DNA of 64,000 nucleotides. Origin: Apostichopus japonicus (lineage: Eukaryota; Echinodermata; Holothuroidea; Aspidochirotida; Stichopodidae). The DNA lies in the NCBI RefSeq assembly GCF_037975245.1, contig NC_092567.1, forward strand, positions 19,708,376 to 19,772,375. Direction: 5' to 3'. Below are positions 60,986-64,000 of the stretch, in pieces; the stretch's first letter is position 1; every line of letters starts with the position of its first letter. The notes under the pieces are model-generated. The model made no database searches and was not told the origin of the DNA. It saw only the letters and a list, made by a program, of their open reading frames with translations. Both the position numbers and the translations under genes were made by a program.

Positions 60986-61291
60986 AAAGCAATGCGTAAT
61001 CCAAACACTAGACTTTTTTATCTTTTAGCCACTATACAACGAAATAGAAACTTAAGATAACTGGCGTGCTACGCCTTGAATTTGTAAAAAAAACAGGCCA
61101 GTCCTCTTTTTATGTTTACTTATAATTTTTACCCGAGAATTTCCATTAATGATTCGTGATGTGTCTTAATGATGGCACTGGTATATAAAAATGTTAATTA
61201 TTGCACAAACTATCAATCACTGAACCTTGAATATTAATATACCTGCAACACTAGTGGACAGCATAAAAGAAAGAAACAAAGAAGAAATTAA

Positions 61292-61375
61292 ACTTACCAA
61301 TCAGAATGTAAATTGGCAACGAAAATCCACTATCAGCAGGTAAAAAAGGCTCTTCCTTTGATCTAGTTTGTTACT
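61292..61375 (-). other. Weak exon candidate with consensus donor
   Basis: On the minus strand, after a TAA, the frame reads QTRSKEEPFLPADSG and FSLPIYILI and meets donor ATTG-GTAAGTTTAA. The hydrophobic end could begin a membrane segment. There is no ATG and only a poor acceptor. Confidence 0.15.
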
Positions 61376-61781
61376 TCCTCACGATATTTATTGCAGATTC
61401 CCCACAGAATGAGCCACTTTTTTTGGGACAAAATTAAAGATATTCTCCAAGTGAAATGAAACGGAGAATGCACGACAGTCAAATGACCTCAAACTCTTAT
61501 ACCAACAGAATAAAGGGACGGATGTCATCTCTATCATGCAACCACAAAGTTACGCTGTTTAATTTAGCAGAATACGCAATGTGCTCTGAAATGCTCTCAA
61601 ACCAATCACAGTGGGGAATAGTGAGCGGACGTACGGCGTCTTCTAATGTCCATTGATCGATCGCAATTGAGTTACTGATAAGTCAAAGAGATCGCAATAT
61701 GCTATGGAAAACTACATCAAAATTTATTATGACACTTAAACACCAGGGTTTTTTTATGTTTTACTCTGTCATTTTCCTTAG

Positions 61782-61834
61782 ACGGTTTTGAAGCTCTACA
61801 GTAAGCTTTCGACCGGTCTGTGGCATGTTAACTG
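61782..61834 (+). other. Weak internal exon candidate (53 bp)
   Basis: A good acceptor (TTTTACTCTGTCATTTTCCTTAG) is followed 53 bases later by a consensus donor CTG-GTAAGTAAAA. Only one of the three frames is open (TVLKLYSKLSTGLWHVN). No partner exons identified. Confidence 0.25.
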
Positions 61835-62284
61835 GTAAGTAAAATATTGTGGAACAACAAACGAACCGGGTTCAAGTGTGAACTTTTTAAGTATAAAACC
61901 ATCTATCAAAGGAGGTAAAATTAAGAAACGAAACTCTTGTTCGATATGAAAAGAGGGAAAAGTATACGCGGTAAAAGTATAAGTAAATACACAAGTTTCA
62001 TACAGTCTTTTATAGTACATATATAGATCTACTGCCTATGAAAATATGACTCTTTGCGTACTTGTTGACATAAATGTTATCAAAATACTACACAAAGATG
62101 TTTACTTTCAAGTATGAAAGGGGTTCTTTTCTTGATGATATAGCATTACATTTGGTTTTCATTTATTCAATCAAGTCAATAGTGTTGTTTCATGATCCAC
62201 AGGAGAAACACCTGTTCCAAGTTTCCTGTGGAATTCTTTGTACGTGTAAAGGGGATGTTATTTTGCCATTCCGAAGGTAACAAA

Positions 62285-64000
62285 GAGCTTATAAAAAAAA
62301 TGACAACTTTGTCAATAATAGTACAATTTTAAGCCACAATATATTGAATACTAGCAAAATAAAATTAAAACTTTTTATGAATAATTAAGGTTAGCTATTT
62401 TTGAAACATGAAACATCCCTGTAATGTGTGAAGATTTAAACGGCTGTCAAAGATAACATGGTGTATTCGGGACTTTGTAACATCTCTCATTGTATACTGT
62501 AGTACATCAATCCCATGGTGAATATGTACGTACGCCACTTTTTAGTTTTAACATTTCTACTTCCAATTAGTATGTTACAACGGCATGTTACTTTGACAGC
62601 AAACAAAAATGTTGATAGATAACAATCTCTCATGTCTACATCATGCTATCGATTTCATCATTTGCTCTTGTGGAAATCAATACAAAAGTCCAACGCCCAT
62701 CCAAACCCTTTTACAATAACAGCTACCAAGTAAGGTTTACATCTTGACTTAAAATTCAATTTCTAATGATTTTATATTCACCAGAAGCAAGTAAAATATT
62801 TCTAATTCTTACCAAGTGAGCATAGTTTCTTGCATGAAAGAGCACATTGCCATGTGGAAAGGATGCTTACCCAACAGAAGTGTAAAATCTGCAGTCCTTT
62901 TAGGTTACATGATTCAGACAATTAGGTGACGCCGTAAGTCTTGCATAATTGAAGAAAATTGTAACTGACGACAAATATAGACCTGATTAACTTAATTGTC
63001 GAGAAAAAAAGATATTCACTCCTAAGTTAATTCATCACTGTCAAAGCAACGTAACTTAACTTAACTTTATTCTTCTATTTTTGTGTTTCAGACCTCCTTG
63101 TTTCTCATTCAAATCAAAAATTTTAACCAATCATTTCCCTGATGAGATATGTCATCATGCAAACTGGGATCCTTTTATTATAAACCTTTTTCCATTTAAA
63201 GATCAACTTCTTCATTTTGGCCTACTGCTTAGATGGAAAACTTTCTCAAAAAGTCAATGAGCGCGTTTCTTCCCCTGGGGAGTCTCACCCCAACCCGGCC
63301 AAGCCCCCGCCCCCACGAATGCCGGTTTTTATTCGACTCATAAAAAAAAGAATAAGCATCATACCTATTAATCACCCAATAAGTTATCGTATAAGGGGAC
63401 CAAAAACATGCAATCTTTTCTTTGCATCGGAGTGTTAAGTACTGAAACGTTTGTCACTTATAGATCATTTAATGATATCTTGCGTCTGAGATTAGCATAG
63501 TTTTTACACATTCATTTCCGGCAATTTCTGGGATGTGAGGTTTACAGGTAAATATCTACGTTTTCGTCCATTATCTGCCCACTCCATGATATCTGTAGGA
63601 TAATTTTCTAACCTGCAAGATTTATCACCGCCCCATTAGGAAAGCTCCATCACCAATGTTAAATTGCACATTTGAGCTTTCCACGTCATACCTACTTCTT
63701 ATGGACTAAGACCAAGGATTTAAGTTTTCTGAAATGACCGTTTCATTGTTCAACAGATTACTTCAATTTTATATTAATGACTTGTTTCTTTTTCTTTCAC
63801 TTAACATACCTTCAATTATTCCATAAATCCACAGAATTTACTGCAAAGATATGTATTGATATAAGTCAACTGATAACAACTGCATTTTTAATCAAGAATT
63901 ATAACTCCTGTATGAGTACGAATATTTATAAATCGATATTTTTTCGAAGCGAAATTACATTTTTTGGGAGAAATCTTAAATAGGTTTTTGAATAATAATT
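62285..64000. other. No recognisable gene
   Basis: AT-rich except for a short C-rich patch at 63270-63320. Nothing assigned. Confidence 0.5.

Overview
This is a window of AT-rich metazoan genomic DNA. It contains no operons, CRISPR arrays or recognisable rRNA or tRNA genes. It does contain spliced exons, tRNA-derived SINEs, non-LTR and Penelope-like retroelement fossils, hAT-like and fold-back DNA elements, and long TA and GAT/GAC arrays. One protein-coding gene is recognised with confidence: a two-coding-exon, 180-residue secreted neuropeptide precursor on the minus strand (signal-peptide exon 8837-8920, terminal exon 3067-3524). It encodes two C-terminally amidated ...LPF peptides. The peptide ends match what I remember of the echinoderm kisspeptin-type precursor, particularly the sea cucumber Apostichopus japonicus, so the window most likely comes from a holothuroid. 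Species assignment rests on memory and was not checked.

Layout. 1-3066: no recognisable gene. 3067-8946: kisspeptin-type gene with a 5.3-kb intron, which holds an unassigned ORF with an FSIDSLLG motif (4103-4444) and a microexon-like site (5058-5082). 9-21 kb: mostly unassignable sequence with one SINE and a TA array near 14.8 kb. 21.47-22.78 kb: a degraded Penelope-like element (reverse transcriptase plus GIY-YIG endonuclease). 28.5-38 kb: TA arrays, two SINE families, a C-rich ORF island, a degenerate minisatellite and an identical inverted repeat pair 2.4 kb apart. 42.5-43.5 kb: a 625-bp hAT-like non-autonomous element with a perfect 8-bp target duplication, followed at once by a fold-back MITE. 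45.3-46.1 kb: two SINE copies side by side. 47.3-47.9 kb: a larger fold-back element. 50.25-50.97 kb: a GAT/GAC trinucleotide array. 51.5-56.4 kb: three more fold-back MITE copies and a truncated CR1/L2-like LINE 3' end. 56.4-64 kb: mostly unassigned, with one SINE and a few exon-like sites.

The annotated parts do not form a pathway. The picture is a neuropeptide gene beside a long gene-poor, transposon-rich interval. The clearest biological content is the neuropeptide gene. The clearest structural novelty is the cluster of 8-bp-TSD fold-back elements between 43 and 56 kb. Weak exon candidates are listed with low confidence.
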